Below are positions 53,933 through 61,993 of a stretch of DNA of 64,000 nt, one piece after another; position 1 is the first letter of the stretch, and every line of letters starts with the position of its first letter. The stretch is from Desulfopila aestuarii DSM 18488 (GTDB lineage Bacteria > Desulfobacterota > Desulfobulbia > Desulfobulbales > Desulfocapsaceae). Made by a program: the position numbers and the translations under genes. The notes beneath the pieces were generated by a model, which was given only the letters and a program-made list of their open reading frames with translations, was not told the origin of the DNA and ran no database searches. Location of the stretch: positions 229,810 to 293,809 of the forward strand of contig NZ_FRFE01000005.1 of the NCBI RefSeq assembly GCF_900143695.1. Reading direction: 5' to 3'.

Positions 53933-54769
53933 ATGGTCCGGCAAATTCTGGAAGTTTTTCGAGGGCAAAAGGTCATTGAAGGCGCAGGGGTTCATCTTTG
54001 CAGGGTATTTGGTTTTAATAACCCCGCCCGGTTTGATCCGTTTTTGATGCTTGACGATTTCAGGTCGACAAACAGGGCGGAGTTCATCAAGGGTTTTCCG
54101 TGGCACCCGCACCGGGGCATTGAAACTATCACCTATATGTTGCAGGGTGATGTGGAGCATGGCGACAGTCTGGGCAACACCGGCACCATCTCTTCTGGCG
54201 ATGTGCAGTGGATGACAGCTGGCAGCGGTATTATCCATCAGGAAATGCCAAAAGGCGATGATAACGGAATCCTGTTGGGTTTCCAGCTGTGGGCCAACCT
54301 GCCGGCGAGAAATAAGATGATGGCTCCACGCTACCGGGGAATCACAGCAGCCGATATCCCGGAGGTGAAGACAAGTGACGGCACCCGTATCCGGATCATT
54401 GCCGGCAGCATCGATGGCATCACCGGACCGGCGGACAATATCATCATCGACCCGGAATATCTGGACTGCACGGTCCCGCCAAATACGGAATTTCGCCATC
54501 CGACCCAACGAGGCTACACGGCCTTTCTCTATGCTATTGGCGGCGACGGCAACGTACTTCATAACCGCGTGAGGGACGGCGACCTGGTGCTCTTTGGTGA
54601 TGGAGATGAGATTGTCGTCTCCGGCGGGACTGAACCGTTCAGGTTTCTTTTTCTCTCCGGCAAACCCATCAGAGAACCGATCGCCTGGAGAGGGCCGATT
54701 GTTATGAATACAGATGAAGAACTGGACCTGGCCTTTAGAGAATTACAAAATGACACCTTCATCAAGTAA
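53933..54769 (+). CDS. Pirin-family cupin protein
   Basis: 278 residues from ATG 53933 behind AAGGAGGA. Two cupin domains; the N-terminal one holds the metal site in PWHPHRGIETITYM (two His), then GSGIIHQEM (His, Glu), typical of pirins that bind iron. Bacterial pirins are quercetin dioxygenases or redox regulators of metabolic enzymes, and the role here is unknown. It follows nifB by 113 bases but shows no link to nitrogen fixation. It converges on the tungstate transport operon. Confidence 0.87.
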   Translation: MVRQILEVFRGQKVIEGAGVHLCRVFGFNNPARFDPFLMLDDFRSTNRAEFIKGFPWHPHRGIETITYMLQGDVEHGDSLGNTGTISSGDVQWMTAGSGIIHQEMPKGDDNGILLGFQLWANLPARNKMMAPRYRGITAADIPEVKTSDGTRIRIIAGSIDGITGPADNIIIDPEYLDCTVPPNTEFRHPTQRGYTAFLYAIGGDGNVLHNRVRDGDLVLFGDGDEIVVSGGTEPFRFLFLSGKPIREPIAWRGPIVMNTDEELDLAFRELQNDTFIK

Positions 54770-54902
54770 GCTTGAGCCAATCCCCGAGGATTAAGGATAC
54801 ACAATCATCTTCTGCCGCGGGGCCTCTCATATCCAAAATATGCCAAAACGACGCCGCGAAGCATTCAACCTGATCCTCAACGTTGGCTAGAAAGGAAGCA
54901 CC

Positions 54903-55937
54903 CTACCAGCTCGAACCGCAGCGCAGACAGCTATCCGGCAAATGCACGGTCATCTTGCCGCCGATTACCGGGGGATTTTTCAGATAGTCTTGCATCGACA
55001 GGAAGAAGTTCAGCTGGATTTCAAGATCAAGTCCTATCCGGATACGGCCGCGGTCCTGACTGATCTGCACCACATGGCCGGTGAAGACGTTTCTACCTGA
55101 AGGTTGTTCGTTCCCGGAGACAATGGCCACATCCTCCGGGTCGACCTGCAGCTTGAGGTTTTTCGCCCCGGCAACCAGCAGATGCTCCGGCATGGACAAC
55201 AAAAGCCGCCCCGGAGCCTGGCACAGTACCCGGTCACCTTCACGCCGCACCACCACCGCCCGGTAAACATTTTCCGGAGCAACATCAGTAAGCAGGCCGT
55301 GTTCAAGCATCAGAGTATGATCAGCAAGGCTGCGCCCCTGTGAGAGATAGTGGGTTGAAAAGATGATCGACGTATTCTCAGCCTTATTCACCCGGTTAAG
55401 AATGGAGAGGATGATCTCCTGATTCTCCTTGTCAACATTCGCGCCAGGTTCATCGCAGAGCAGCACCTCGGGTTGTATGGCCAGTGCCCGAGCCAGGGCC
55501 ACCCGTTTTGTCTCTCCGCCTGAGAGTTTATGGGCGTCGGCCTCAAGAAAACGCTGCATCCCCACAAGATCCAACATCTTCACAACCCGATTATGCCGTT
55601 CCTCTTTCTTGACACCCCGTATCTTCAGGCCATACTCCACATTCTTCCAGACCGGCCCGGTGAAGAGAATCGGGTACTGATCGAGCAACACCACCCGTCG
55701 TCGTACTGTCAGGAGGGAGCCAGCCGAGTAGTCGACAGCTGTTCCGCCAAAACGAATCTCCCCACAGCTTGGCTGGTCGAGAAACGACAGCAGGTTCAAC
55801 AATGTTGTCTTCCCCGCGCCATTGGGCCCGATCAGGGTGTAGATCCGGCCCGCCTCAATGGCCAGCTCACTGATATCCAGTACTGCACGGCCTTTGAACT
55901 CTCTCCGCACATTAATCAGTTCATACAGTGTCGGCAT
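54903..55937 (-). CDS. tupC: Tungstate/molybdate ABC transporter ATP-binding protein
   Basis: 344 residues. ABC domain with Walker A GPNGAGKTT, signature LSGGETKR and Walker B VLLCDEPGANVD. The C-terminal part (about 235-335) has the MOP/TOBE-like fold typical of oxyanion importers (LKLQVDPEDVAIVS, NVFTGHVVQI), and the protein ends in a short Cys-containing tail (SCLRCGSSW). It overlaps the permease gene by 17 bases. The assignment to tungstate follows from the TupA-like neighbour; molybdate use is possible. Confidence 0.85.
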   Translation of the reverse strand: MPTLYELINVRREFKGRAVLDISELAIEAGRIYTLIGPNGAGKTTLLNLLSFLDQPSCGEIRFGGTAVDYSAGSLLTVRRRVVLLDQYPILFTGPVWKNVEYGLKIRGVKKEERHNRVVKMLDLVGMQRFLEADAHKLSGGETKRVALARALAIQPEVLLCDEPGANVDKENQEIILSILNRVNKAENTSIIFSTHYLSQGRSLADHTLMLEHGLLTDVAPENVYRAVVVRREGDRVLCQAPGRLLLSMPEHLLVAGAKNLKLQVDPEDVAIVSGNEQPSGRNVFTGHVVQISQDRGRIRIGLDLEIQLNFFLSMQDYLKNPPVIGGKMTVHLPDSCLRCGSSW

Positions 55938-56634
55938 GGGTTCGGCCCTGGAAAAAATGAAAAAGGGTGTTCAGAATAAAGGCAATGACCAACAGAGTGA
56001 GCCCAAGCGCCACCGCCAGCACAAACTCCCCCTTATCGTACTCGAGCGCCATGGCGGTGGTCATGGTGCGGGTAAAGCCCTTGGCATTACCGCCCAGCAT
56101 CATGGAGATACCCACCTCGGCGATAACCCGGCCAAAAGCGGCGATAATTGCCGCACAAATACCAAATCTCGCCTCCCGTACAATGACCATCGCCATCTGC
56201 AGGTCAGTAGCCCCAAGGGTCAGGGCGGTCTTCCGGTAACGGGTATCAATACGGCTGATAGCGGCGATTGTGAGGGAAGTGACGAGGGGTACAATCAAAA
56301 TGACCTGGCCGATAATCATCGCCTCCTGGGTATAGAGCAGTCCAAGAAAACCAAAAACGCCTCGCCGGGAGATAAATGAATAGACCAAAAGGCCGATAAC
56401 AACGGTAGGAAGAGCCAGCAGGGTATTGAGGCAGGTCAGCACCAACCGCTTTCCGGGAAAACGTCTGTAGGCAATGAAAAAGCCAGCTGGAATACCAAAG
56501 ATAGAGGCAATGAGCGTCGAAAGAGCGCTCACTTTCAGCGAGACCCAGACAATCAGCCACAACTCAGGATCCCATGAGAACAGCAGCAGAATAGCGGATT
56601 GCAGACTATCTGTTAAAAGACCCATACCACCCAA
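55921..56634 (-). CDS. tupB: Tungstate/molybdate ABC transporter permease
   Basis: 237 residues with about five or six helices. The EAA loop for contact with the ATPase reads GRVIAEVGISMMLGGNAKG near residue 160. The rest resembles TupB/WtpB permeases, with VWVSLKVSALSTLIASIFGIP at the N-terminus. It lies downstream of the binding-protein gene after a strong hairpin that may reduce its transcription relative to tupA. Confidence 0.86.
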   Translation of the reverse strand: MGGMGLLTDSLQSAILLLFSWDPELWLIVWVSLKVSALSTLIASIFGIPAGFFIAYRRFPGKRLVLTCLNTLLALPTVVIGLLVYSFISRRGVFGFLGLLYTQEAMIIGQVILIVPLVTSLTIAAISRIDTRYRKTALTLGATDLQMAMVIVREARFGICAAIIAAFGRVIAEVGISMMLGGNAKGFTRTMTTAMALEYDKGEFVLAVALGLTLLVIAFILNTLFHFFQGRTHADTV

Positions 56635-56703
56635 TACGAATAGAGCAATTTCTCTTTACGTCGCCCTGAAGGTCAGACGACAACCACACCCTATCCCTTA
56701 ATA

Positions 56704-56740
56704 GAAAAAGGAGAAGCCGACAATGAACTTCTCCTTTTTC
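56704..56740 (-). terminator. Attenuating hairpin between tupA and tupB
   Basis: A 13-bp perfect stem (GAAAAAGGAGAAG and complement) with an 11-base loop lies inside the operon. A T-run is part of the 3' arm on the minus strand. Partial termination would favour the binding protein over permease and ATPase. Confidence 0.7.
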
Positions 56741-56762
56741 AGGGTTGTGACGCGATGAAACT

Positions 56763-57665
56763 TTACTTGATCACGTCCGGGAAGAACAACTGTTTGCCTT
56801 CCATTTTGTAATCACCAATCACTTTCTGGCCTTTGGGGCCGACCAGCCAGTTGACGAACTCCATGGTGACATCATATTTTACGTTCGGATATTTTTCCGG
56901 ATTGACCGGAATAACACCGTACGGATTGGCCAGCCCTTCATCACCCTCACTGACGATTTCCAGATCTACAGCAGGGGTCTTGCCAAATTTATACGCGATA
57001 TAGGTGCCGCGATCTGTGAGGGTATAGGCCTGTTTTTCCTCTGCAAAGGTGATAGTCTTACCCATGCCCTGGCCAATGGAGGTGTACCATTTATCAGAAT
57101 CAACAGGACGCTTAAAGGTGATCTTGGCATCTTTTCCACCCTTGACAATGGAAATGGTCTGCTCTTCCATCGGTACGCCGCTTGCTACCCACAACGATTG
57201 TTCCTTGGTGTGAGTGCCGCTGTCATCACCACGGGAAATGAACCCAGCGCCAGCATCAGCGATCTTTTTCAACGCCTCATTGGCGGTTGTTGCACTTTTA
57301 ACACCAGCCGGATCGGCTGCAGGTCCGATTATGACGAAATCATTGTGCATTACCGGATAACGTTCGGTACCAAAGCCATCAGCAACAAATTTCATTTCGC
57401 GATCTTTGGCATGGACGAAGATCACATCGACGTTGCCATCCTCACCGTCGCGAATTGCGGCGCCGGTACCCTTGGCAATAACCTTGATCTTGATGCCGGT
57501 GTCCTTTTCCAGTGCAGGCAGAAGGACATCAAGCAATCCTGAGGACTGGGTACTGGTGGTGGTCGACATATTCAGTATCTTGTCTTCACAGATGCCGTTA
57601 CCGGCAATGGCAAGACCGACCATCATCATGGACATTGCTGCAACTGCTTTTCGAAACATCTTCAT
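56763..57665 (-). CDS. tupA: Tungstate-binding periplasmic protein
   Basis: 300 residues with a signal peptide (about 1-26, cleavage near GICED). The mature start NMSTTTSTQSSGLLDVLLP is the TTTS-type TupA signature whose Thr/Ser side chains bind the oxyanion, followed by GTGAAIRDGEDGNVDV. SRGDDSGTHTKE is the second conserved binding segment. Length matches TupA. It starts four bases before the end of the regulator gene. Tungstate selectivity over molybdate is inferred from family. Confidence 0.9.
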   Translation of the reverse strand: MKMFRKAVAAMSMMMVGLAIAGNGICEDKILNMSTTTSTQSSGLLDVLLPALEKDTGIKIKVIAKGTGAAIRDGEDGNVDVIFVHAKDREMKFVADGFGTERYPVMHNDFVIIGPAADPAGVKSATTANEALKKIADAGAGFISRGDDSGTHTKEQSLWVASGVPMEEQTISIVKGGKDAKITFKRPVDSDKWYTSIGQGMGKTITFAEEKQAYTLTDRGTYIAYKFGKTPAVDLEIVSEGDEGLANPYGVIPVNPEKYPNVKYDVTMEFVNWLVGPKGQKVIGDYKMEGKQLFFPDVIK

Positions 57666-58600
57666 TCCTCCATATTGAAATTATTTGGAAACATCATTTT
57701 TCCGCATAGGGAAACATCATATCCTTCCAGGGATTCAGCCTGTTGCCGGAACTGCTTTTCATCAAGCAACGTCAAAAAGCTCTGGATCCCCTTTTCAAAA
57801 AAACGTTCACGACTGATAAGCAGGTCGAATCGTTCCCACCTGAGCGGCAGAAAATCGAGTCCCAGCATGCCCGCAACCGCACGGATGGCTGGCGCGGCGT
57901 CAGCCCGCCCGGAAAGCACCTCCAGCCCGGCATCAAGATGACGGGAAACCTCATTATGATAGCCGTTGATATCGTTATGCGAGATATCCGACTTGGAAAT
58001 TTCATAATCGAAAAGCAGCCGGGTGCCAGTTCCGAGATGACGATTGACAATCCGCACATTTTTTTTTGCCAAATCTGCGATGGACCCAATGTTCTTCGGA
58101 TTGCCGGGACGAAGCAGAATTCCCTGCTCCCGTTGGCTGAAATTGACGAATACCGGAGCTCTATCCAGCTCCTGCTCGGCAAAATCAAAATTATACTCCT
58201 GATTATCATCCTGCAGCAGATGGCAAACACCAATATGACACAAACCACGTCGCAAACTGGTTAATCCTCCCATACTCCCCTGGTTGGAGAAAAAGGCGAT
58301 TGTATCCTCTCGGAGCTTATGAAAAAGCGACAATGTCCGCTGGAACAACGGGTCATCGCTACCTGCCAGGAGCAGCACACCGTCTTCGGATGAAAGGCCG
58401 GCATAATCCTTTCGGTAATTGAGAATATGCGCATCAAGCCAGTCCTCAACCAGACGCCTGGGAAACAGCCACTTTCCAGTAACCTTGGTTGCGGGTAGCC
58501 CTTTGTCGTTCACGAGAGAATAGATCATCTTCTCGTTAACTTTGAGCATGTTGGCGACTTCTTTCGTGGTGAGAAACGTTTTCACTGTCACGCGTTCCAT
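57662..58600 (-). CDS. Excisionase-type HTH regulator with periplasmic-binding-like domain
   Basis: 312 residues. A MerR/excisionase-type helix-turn-helix at about 8-55 (TTKEVANMLKVNEKMIYSLVNDKGLPATKVTGKWLFPR) is followed by a PBP-like domain (about 75-300), with RREIV-like HLGTGTRLLFDYE as the usual ligand segment. This architecture occurs beside molybdate and tungstate transporters, so it most likely senses the oxyanion and controls the tup operon. It is not the phage-integrase-like TunR. The gene overlaps tupA by four bases, so it is co-transcribed with the transporter. Specificity is inferred. Confidence 0.8.
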   Translation of the reverse strand: MERVTVKTFLTTKEVANMLKVNEKMIYSLVNDKGLPATKVTGKWLFPRRLVEDWLDAHILNYRKDYAGLSSEDGVLLLAGSDDPLFQRTLSLFHKLREDTIAFFSNQGSMGGLTSLRRGLCHIGVCHLLQDDNQEYNFDFAEQELDRAPVFVNFSQREQGILLRPGNPKNIGSIADLAKKNVRIVNRHLGTGTRLLFDYEISKSDISHNDINGYHNEVSRHLDAGLEVLSGRADAAPAIRAVAGMLGLDFLPLRWERFDLLISRERFFEKGIQSFLTLLDEKQFRQQAESLEGYDVSLCGKMMFPNNFNMEE

Positions 58601-58623
58601 CCTAATTTCCTTTCAGTTCCCAA

Positions 58624-58772
58624 TTATTACGAAATGTACACTTCATCTATTAACACCCAGATTATTTGTCAACCTGAGTCATCTCGACTTACCAAAAGCA
58701 ACTCGTAATAACCAATTATAACACTTCACCTCATTCATTGTTGCTTGACTATCAAATATCTTGACTATCAAA
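58624..58772. promoter_or_regulatory. Operator-like repeats between regulator and NicO genes
   Basis: Two tandem copies of CTTGACTATCAAA (58744-58756 and 58760-58772), each containing TTGA-N3-TCAA and repeating every 16 bases. Separately, TTATTACGA (58624-58632) and TCGTAATAA (58703-58711) form a distant inverted repeat. They occupy the 271-base divergent region between the HTH regulator and the nickel-transporter-like gene, so either regulator encoded nearby could bind them. Confidence 0.4.
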
Positions 58773-58871
58773 CAACAATATGCTCTTTTAGCTCTATTCT
58801 TGAATATGGATATTGGTTGAATCTTTACAAAATTCAAATTTATTATAAAAATTAAAAGCATAGAACTTCAC

Positions 58872-59657
58872 ATGGACATGGAACCACTTTTCATCGCGGC
58901 CCTGCAGTCGAGCTTTTTGCTTGGCCTTATCCACGGCGTCAACCCTTGCGGCCACTCCTGGCTGGTACTGGCACCCTTTGTCGCCGGCGAGAAGCAGGGA
59001 AGAAAGGTCGCTGGCCTCACTTCCGCTTTTCTCATAGGCACAGCTCTGGCCTGCCTTGCTTTGGGCGCTACCCTCGGTGCAGTTTCCATGCTCCTGCCAC
59101 CCCAGGCAACATATTGGGTGGAGATTTCTACATCAGTGCTGCTGATGCTGGTAGGACTGGTGTTGCTCTATGACCCACATATCCTGCACAAACATTCCCA
59201 TGAAGATCACGAGCATAATGATTCCGGGCACGGCTGCCACCATAATCATGATCACTGCCAGCAACCGATGATCCCACATCATAATCACCACCAGCACGGA
59301 TGCAGTTGTACGAAGACTGGCCATACGGGTAATCAGGGACATACTCATCGCAAATGGCTGGCAGCAAGCCTCTTTACCATCGGCTTTGTCAACATGGTCA
59401 TTCCCTGCCCGACCGCTGCGGTAATGTACGGCTATGCCCTCAACTCCGGCAGCAGCCTGACCGCAACCCTGGTATTCGGCAGCTATGCATTGTCTACGGC
59501 CATTGCCGTCGGCCTGGTCATTTACCTCATCTTCAAAGTAACCACCATGGCGGGGCGGTTGCAGAAAGAATGGGTTGAACCACTGATCATGCGTTCCGCC
59601 GGCCTGATCATCATCCTCTTCTCCAGCTATGGCGTCTACAGCGCCATTGCATCATGA
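58872..59657 (+). CDS. NicO/UreH-like transporter with His-rich loop
   Basis: 261 residues, six helices. The first half has GLIHGVNPCGHSWLVLAP and the second NMVIPCPTAAVMYGYA, the paired H-x-NPC/PCPTA elements of NicO-type nickel/cobalt permeases and their UreH/SafE relatives. The central cytoplasmic loop (about residues 106-160) is very rich in His with several Cys, a likely Ni, Co or Zn sponge. It overlaps the MarR gene by four bases. Whether it imports or exports the metal is not evident. Confidence 0.78.
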   Translation: MDMEPLFIAALQSSFLLGLIHGVNPCGHSWLVLAPFVAGEKQGRKVAGLTSAFLIGTALACLALGATLGAVSMLLPPQATYWVEISTSVLLMLVGLVLLYDPHILHKHSHEDHEHNDSGHGCHHNHDHCQQPMIPHHNHHQHGCSCTKTGHTGNQGHTHRKWLAASLFTIGFVNMVIPCPTAAVMYGYALNSGSSLTATLVFGSYALSTAIAVGLVIYLIFKVTTMAGRLQKEWVEPLIMRSAGLIIILFSSYGVYSAIAS

Positions 59658-60130
59658 CAACCATCACCACCAAACCATCAGGCTCATCCATGCCGGAACT
59701 CCCCCAAAGTGACAACATGGTCCTGAATGCGCTCTCCCACCAGCTGGTTGAATTCTTCGACAAGATCAACTCATGGGAAAACTCCGTGGTCCGGGGCAGC
59801 GGGCTCTCACCTGCCCAGATGCACACCCTCGAAGTGATCGGCCACCGGCAGGACATCCGCATGAAAGAGCTGGCCGAGCGACTCGGGGTGACCACCGGCA
59901 CCCTCACCGTCGCTGTCGATAAACTGGAGAAAAAAGGGCTCGTCATACGAAAACCGCACCTGCACGACCGTCGGTCCTGGCTAGTATCGCTTACCGAAAA
60001 AGGGAAAGCGATCTTCCATCGCCACGACCGCTTTCACCGGGATTTCACTGAAGAGATATCGGCGGGTTTGACCACGGAGGAAGTAGCCCAATTTTCCGCA
60101 TTGCTCACCAAGCTGTTGCATCGCATGTGA
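59654..60130 (+). CDS. MarR-family transcriptional regulator
   Basis: 158 residues with a winged helix (about 55-120): MKELAERLGVTTGTLTVAVDKLEKKGLV, then the wing RKPHLHDRRSWLVSLTEKG. Its ATG overlaps the stop of the NicO-like gene, so the pair is probably autoregulated. The wing region is His/Asp-rich (KPHLHDRRS), and there is a C-terminal helix with several histidines (FHRHDRFHRDF); metal sensing is possible but not shown. It is followed by 186 bases before the kinase gene. Confidence 0.87.
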   Translation: MTTITTKPSGSSMPELPQSDNMVLNALSHQLVEFFDKINSWENSVVRGSGLSPAQMHTLEVIGHRQDIRMKELAERLGVTTGTLTVAVDKLEKKGLVIRKPHLHDRRSWLVSLTEKGKAIFHRHDRFHRDFTEEISAGLTTEEVAQFSALLTKLLHRM

Positions 60131-60316
60131 TCCCCTGCCGTCCCCAACCGCCACGTTGACAATACCAATTGAAAAATTGTATGGTTATGCCCAGTAAGCC
60201 CATATGCGTTTTTCAGCCTCCCGGTCTTGTTGTGTTGCAGACACCATATCGGCTCGCCGGAAAAAACGTATCGGTACAAGCCCATTTGAGATCTCACCTC
60301 CACCCGGCAGGAGCGT

Positions 60317-61993
60317 ATGGAGCACTGGAACCACAGTCCGCATGTCACAACCGAAAATCCGGGCAGCTTCAGCCAGCAGCAGATTATTAACGATATCTTG
60401 AGGCTGTCGCTTGAGCCACTCCTGTTCCAGGAACTGCTCGAGCGCATCCTTTCCTATCTTGTTAATCAGAGAGAACTCCTGTTGCGCCCAAAAGCGGCTG
60501 TATTTCTCACCGACCAGGAAACTGAACAACTGGTGCTGAGAGCCTCTCTCGGATTTACCGAGCCGCAAAAGACCCGCTGCGCCAATGTCCAGTTCGGACA
60601 TTGTGATTGTGGCCAGGCTGCCAGAACCGGAGCCATCCACTTTTTCACCGATTGTCCCCCTCTTGCAACAACAGATGATCCAGAAGACGGCAACGGCCAT
60701 TACTGCATTCCGATATTAAAGGATAGCCAGGCCATCGGTGTTCTCACCCTCTGTGTCGACAAAACACACCAGCCATCCACCAGGACCAGAGAGCTGTTTG
60801 AGTCGATTGGCAACATCCTGGCGACCGTTATCGAAAGCCAGAAAATGGACCAGCAGCTGATTGAACTGGTCAACGATCTTCGCATCTCCATCATCAACCT
60901 CCGGGAAGAAAAACAGTTCACCGAATCAATCATCCAGAGCCTGCATCATGGCCTTCTGGTCACTGATCTGCAGGGCACCATTATCAAAAGCAATAATGTG
61001 GCCCGCCGCATACTCGAGCCGTTTGTCGATGAGCTCGACGGCAAAAGCCTGCAGGGCCTGGTCGGTACTGACCACGCAGAAATGCTCACCGCCGGCGGGC
61101 AAGACGTAACCAGTTATACCGGCAAAGACGTGTCACTCTCTACCGGCGAAGGCCAAGAGTTCATCCTCAGCATTTCCGGCGCCCCACGTAAGGATGCCCG
61201 CGGCAACCATGTGGGATATATCGTCTCCCTTCTCGATGTAACGGAACTACGCTATGCCAGAAAAGAAATGGAGAAGATGAACCGGCTCTCCACTGTGGCG
61301 GAAATTGCTTCGGCAGTTGCACACGAAGTCCGCAATCCACTGGCCGGCATCAAAATTATGGCCCAATCCATCGAAGAAGATGCGGTAGACAACGAGCAGC
61401 AGCTCGAATGCTCCCGCCGCATCATCCGCCAGGTGGACCGCCTCAACGAGCTGCTGACCGAATTTTTCTCCTATGCCCGGCCGGTGGAGCCCAAGAAGCG
61501 GCCCATTTCGATTCGCTCCATCCTGGCCGAAACCCGGCCGCTTATCAGCAACCGGCTGATGCAAAACGCCATCGACCTTATAGAAGACATCGCCCCGGAC
61601 CTACCGGATGTGATCGCCGATCCCAACCAGATGCAGCAGGTCTTTCTCAACCTGATGCTCAACGCTACCGACGCCATTCGCCAGAACGGCACCATCACCA
61701 TCAACGCCAGATTGCTCGTCGGCCACAAACTCAGTATTTACAAAAAACGCTACCCGGGGCTACTCACAGATAACCGCTATGTACTGGTCGTCTTTTCCGA
61801 CAATGGCGCAGGCATGCCCGCCAATGTTGTGGATAAGGTCTTTGAGCCGTTTTTCACTACCAAGACCACAGGCACAGGTCTCGGCTTATCCATTGTCTAT
61901 CGAACGTTGCGAGAAAATGGCGCGGCCATCTCACTGGAGAGTCAGCAGGGAAAAGGTACTACCTTCAACATGTTTTTCCAGACGGGTGAATAA
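60317..61993 (+). CDS. GAF-PAS histidine kinase (NtrB/AtoS-like)
   Basis: 558 residues, soluble. N-terminal GAF domain (about 30-180) with a cysteine cluster (CANVQFGHCDCGQ and TDCPP), which could hold a metal, haem or Fe-S group, then a coiled coil, PAS (about 205-320), HisKA with phospho-His336 (SAVAHEVRNPLAG) and HATPase (DNGAGMP, GTGLGLSIVYR). The cysteines suggest a redox or gas cue rather than a membrane signal. GGAG precedes the ATG. It overlaps the response regulator by one base. The stimulus is unknown. Confidence 0.88.
   Translation: MEHWNHSPHVTTENPGSFSQQQIINDILRLSLEPLLFQELLERILSYLVNQRELLLRPKAAVFLTDQETEQLVLRASLGFTEPQKTRCANVQFGHCDCGQAARTGAIHFFTDCPPLATTDDPEDGNGHYCIPILKDSQAIGVLTLCVDKTHQPSTRTRELFESIGNILATVIESQKMDQQLIELVNDLRISIINLREEKQFTESIIQSLHHGLLVTDLQGTIIKSNNVARRILEPFVDELDGKSLQGLVGTDHAEMLTAGGQDVTSYTGKDVSLSTGEGQEFILSISGAPRKDARGNHVGYIVSLLDVTELRYARKEMEKMNRLSTVAEIASAVAHEVRNPLAGIKIMAQSIEEDAVDNEQQLECSRRIIRQVDRLNELLTEFFSYARPVEPKKRPISIRSILAETRPLISNRLMQNAIDLIEDIAPDLPDVIADPNQMQQVFLNLMLNATDAIRQNGTITINARLLVGHKLSIYKKRYPGLLTDNRYVLVVFSDNGAGMPANVVDKVFEPFFTTKTTGTGLGLSIVYRTLRENGAAISLESQQGKGTTFNMFFQTGE

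Noticed and set aside
57662..58600. Tungstate regulator TunR
   Set aside because: TunR has a phage-integrase-like DNA-binding domain and TOBE domains; this protein has an excisionase-type HTH and a PBP-like domain.
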